The translations under genes and the position numbers were made by a program. Below the pieces are notes generated by a model. That model did not search any database, had not been told where the DNA came from, and saw only the letters and a list, made by a program, of their open reading frames with translations. A stretch of DNA of 64,000 nucleotides, taken from assembly GCA_002943765.1 (NCBI GenBank), contig PQWQ01000019.1, positions 1 to 64,000 of the forward strand, read 5' to 3'. The stretch comes from Psoroptes ovis (taxonomy: Eukaryota; Arthropoda; Arachnida; Sarcoptiformes; Psoroptidae). Of the stretch, positions 61,696 to 64,000 are shown piece after piece (the stretch's first letter is position 1; every line of letters starts with the position of its first letter).

Positions 61696-61813
61696 GGTCA
61701 ATGTTTCAATAAGAGACTCAACGTAAGAAATCACAAATTCTATTGATCGATACCTGAAGAAAAGTTCTAGATTTTATAGCCAAAAATCAAGAAGCCATCA
61801 AGGTCTGCAAGGT

Positions 61814-61971
61814 CTTATCAAAATGCTCTTATCGCTTGATAAGAAATGATTATCATCGCAAATAAGCGAAAGGGTAAGTGCTTATCAACAACAACCAGAA
61901 CACTGGCGAATACCTGTCATTTGAATTTTGAAATTATCATCAACATTCTAGTATCGTCGATCAAAGATAAG
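61814..61971. promoter_or_regulatory. Cluster of GATA-type sites in the shared upstream region
   Basis: CTTATC or its reverse GATAAG occurs at 61814, 61828, 61838, 61881 and 61966, with TTATCA (TGATAA reversed) also at 61850 and 61934. The sites lie between the divergent FN3-like gene (start 61695) and the serpin (start 62347), so they could serve either. In arthropods GATA factors often act in gut, fat body and blood cells; that link is inference here. Confidence 0.45.
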
Positions 61972-62346
61972 AGATGGCATTGTATAGCCTTCGCCATGAT
62001 CATCATCATCATCATCAATATGATCATCAACTACGACTGAAAACATTTGATATTCGTGCTGTTGGTAAAGGTTTGTGAACAAACATATAATTGTGATCGT
62101 GTGTTGTCACACATATACATTTTTCATGTGTTTTTGTTGCCAAATTAATAAAATATTTTCATTTAATTATTATTACAGGCATTTTTTTTGGGTGTTGGTT
62201 AGTTGGCTGGTTGGCTGGATAGTTGATCACGTTTGCACGATAGTTGTTTGGTTGATAGGTTAGTTTAAATTTGATATCCATGAATATAATCATTTAATAT
62301 CTTCCTGTATTCTGTTTCAGTTACGACTAAATAAACGATTAAATAA
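61972..62346 (+). other. Presumed 5' UTR and leader introns of the serpin
   Basis: A donor-like TTGGTAAAG near 62064, acceptors TTATTACAG (62171-62179) and CTGTTTCAG (ending at 62321), and a later TAA directly before the serpin ATG suggest spliced non-coding leader exons. There is no signal-peptide exon in frame. Confidence 0.4.
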
Positions 62347-63753
62347 ATGAGTAATATGACAACAACAACAACAGCAACAGCGAAGGCAAACAATACATTA
62401 ATTGAAATATTAATTTATAATGATAATGAAACAATACCTCCACCGATTACAACGACAACAACAACAATGAATTCAATTAATTCGAATGCAGCGAATAAAT
62501 TTTTATTAAATTTAACAAAATCATTGTTTAACAGTGGTGATTTAAATCAAAATGAATCAACAACAACAATTAAAAATAATCTATTTCTTTGTACATATTC
62601 ATTGAAATTATTGCTGTCAATCTTGATAATCGGTAGTGATGGCAGTACACGTGATGAATTATCCAAGCTTTTGTATTCGATTAGTAATGATAATAATCGA
62701 CAAATAGACAAGTTTATCCAAGAAATTCTTAGCCAAAAACATGGACAATTCTTGAGCAGATACCGTGATGTCATCCAATATTCATTATCAATGTATTATC
62801 GTAATGATTTACGGTTATGTAAAAATTTTATGAAAAATGTATCGGAAAAATTTCGTGCTCAAATCATGCATTTAGATCTGTTTGATTCGAAACAATTAAA
62901 GAAAGCAATCGATATGATTAATAATGATATTTGTAAACAAACCGATGGTCGAATTAAACATATTGTTAATGATTTAGATCCAAATGTGTTGTTGCTGTTG
63001 ATTGATACAATACATTTTAAAGATATATGGCAAAAACAATTCGATACGGCTAAAACATCGATGGAGCATTTCTTCATTGATGATCATAAAACTATTGATA
63101 CAATGATGATGCATCAAACTGGGATTTTTGATTATTGTCACTATGATCAATTATCATTATCGGCAATATTATTACCTTATAATTCGAATAATCATCATTT
63201 ATCAATGTTGATTCTGTTACCATCATCAGACCATGATAATGACAAGTTGACCCCGATACAGAAACTCTTGAACGAAATCAATGATCATCATTTATCCGAG
63301 ATAATGAAAGAACTACGATCCATGGCGCCACAAAAAATTGAATTAACATTACCACGTTTTAAAATTGAATCATCTCATGAACATTTGATTGAACATTTGA
63401 AACGATTAGGCTTACGGCAAATATTTGATCAATGTAATTCAAATTTGATGCCAATGTTGGAATCATCGGATATTTTCAAAACTACCAATACTCAACAAGA
63501 ACAATGTTCAAATATTTGTGTACAAAATCCAAAACTATTCGTATCGAAAATTATACAAAAAGCTATGATTGAAGTTAATGAACAAGGTACTGAAGCATGT
63601 GCCGTAACAAAAGTATCGATCCGTAGTAAACGTTCGGCAGAATTTGTTGAAGAAATGAATTGTAATCGTCCATTTATGTTTATGATTGTCGATGAATCCG
63701 ATCAGCCTTTTGAAGTGCTATTTACTGGTGTATTGATGAATCCCGCGGCCTAA
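62347..63753 (+). CDS. Serpin (serine protease inhibitor family), single exon, no signal peptide
   Basis: 468 residues, longer than the usual 380-420 because of a Thr/Asn-rich N-terminus. Serpin blocks seen: LIDTIHFKDIWQKQF (219-233), LILLPSSDH, the hinge EVNEQGTEACAVTKV starting near 410, and NRPFMFMIVDE...VLFTGVLMNP at the end. The hinge has Gly and Thr at the expected positions and small residues after them, so loop insertion, and hence inhibition, is plausible. The reactive loop contains IRSKRSAEF with Arg426-Ser-Lys-Arg429 before Ser430. An in-frame TAA sits directly upstream of the ATG, so no signal peptide can be added in this exon. This fits an intracellular or non-classically secreted serpin. 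Mites carry many serpins, some known as allergens; I cannot tell which member this is. Confidence 0.93.
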   Translation: MSNMTTTTTATAKANNTLIEILIYNDNETIPPPITTTTTTMNSINSNAANKFLLNLTKSLFNSGDLNQNESTTTIKNNLFLCTYSLKLLLSILIIGSDGSTRDELSKLLYSISNDNNRQIDKFIQEILSQKHGQFLSRYRDVIQYSLSMYYRNDLRLCKNFMKNVSEKFRAQIMHLDLFDSKQLKKAIDMINNDICKQTDGRIKHIVNDLDPNVLLLLIDTIHFKDIWQKQFDTAKTSMEHFFIDDHKTIDTMMMHQTGIFDYCHYDQLSLSAILLPYNSNNHHLSMLILLPSSDHDNDKLTPIQKLLNEINDHHLSEIMKELRSMAPQKIELTLPRFKIESSHEHLIEHLKRLGLRQIFDQCNSNLMPMLESSDIFKTTNTQQEQCSNICVQNPKLFVSKIIQKAMIEVNEQGTEACAVTKVSIRSKRSAEFVEEMNCNRPFMFMIVDESDQPFEVLFTGVLMNPAA

Positions 63754-63832
63754 GCGGTGAACCACCGAAAAATTCGTGTTTAATTTGTTTTTGATTCTTA
63801 GATTTTAATGAATTTCGCACATATTTCAATTG

Positions 63833-63838
63833 AATAAA
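63833..63838 (+). terminator. Poly(A) signal AATAAA of the serpin
   Basis: The first AATAAA after the serpin stop, 80 bases downstream. It is followed by T-rich sequence. Confidence 0.7.
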
Positions 63839-64000
63839 ATGTTTAAATTACAATCAACCATCACCTGCCTACCCTCGGTAGGTTGTCATTGACCTTTGTC
63901 ATGTTTACGGTTCGCCACCTGAACCTGTTTTCGGTTTTCATTTTTTCCATATCTTTGAAAGTATACTCAAGGGTTTGTTTTCAATTTTCGAAAAAATTCA
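63839..64000. other. Right edge, no feature seen
   Basis: Short flank with a small dyad around CTACCCTCGGTAGG (63876-63890). No coding signal. Confidence 0.5.

Overview
The window looks like arthropod nuclear DNA, most likely from an astigmatid mite (the house-dust-mite / scab-mite group). The reasons are the very AT-rich sequence, short GT-AG introns, Asn/His/Gln-rich runs inside otherwise conserved proteins, and an intracellular-type serpin. The species assignment is inference; no marker gene settles it.

Four multi-residue genes are well supported. (1) A long-chain acyl-CoA synthetase (ACSL1/5/6 type) lies on the minus strand at about 26105-22266; I place eight exons in consistent reading phase, with an uncertain 3' end. 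(2) A TMTC1-type O-mannosyltransferase with TPR repeats lies on the minus strand at 53620-35284; its eleven exons sum to exactly 1470 codons plus stop, with an 8.8-kb first intron. (3) A small single-pass membrane protein with fibronectin-III-like sequence lies on the minus strand at 61695-60608, in three exons. (4) A single-exon serpin lies on the plus strand at 62347-63753. The last two are divergent and share a 650-bp upstream region with a cluster of GATA-type sites. One tRNA-Asn gene sits at 20450-20523.

Mobile DNA: a 5'-truncated non-LTR retrotransposon (654-2255) has a 13-bp target duplication, a poly(A) tail and an intact RNase H domain. At least nineteen tiny inverted-repeat elements are scattered through the window. 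Most are 80 bp long, flanked by TA, and their arms form near-perfect hairpins. They fall in gene-poor DNA and in introns of the ACSL and TMTC1 genes. This family of fixed-length hairpin elements is the most unusual structure in the window.

Layout: 1-2.3 kb retrotransposon; 2.3-20.4 kb gene-poor AT-rich DNA with decayed minisatellites and hairpin elements; 20.45 kb tRNA; 22.2-26.1 kb ACSL; 26.1-35.2 kb gene-poor, with two weak small-gene candidates; 35.3-53.6 kb TMTC1; 53.6-60.6 kb gene-poor; 60.6-61.7 kb FN3-like membrane protein; 62.3-63.8 kb serpin. The genes have unrelated functions (lipid activation, ER glycosylation, surface receptor, protease inhibition) and nothing suggests they act as one system.
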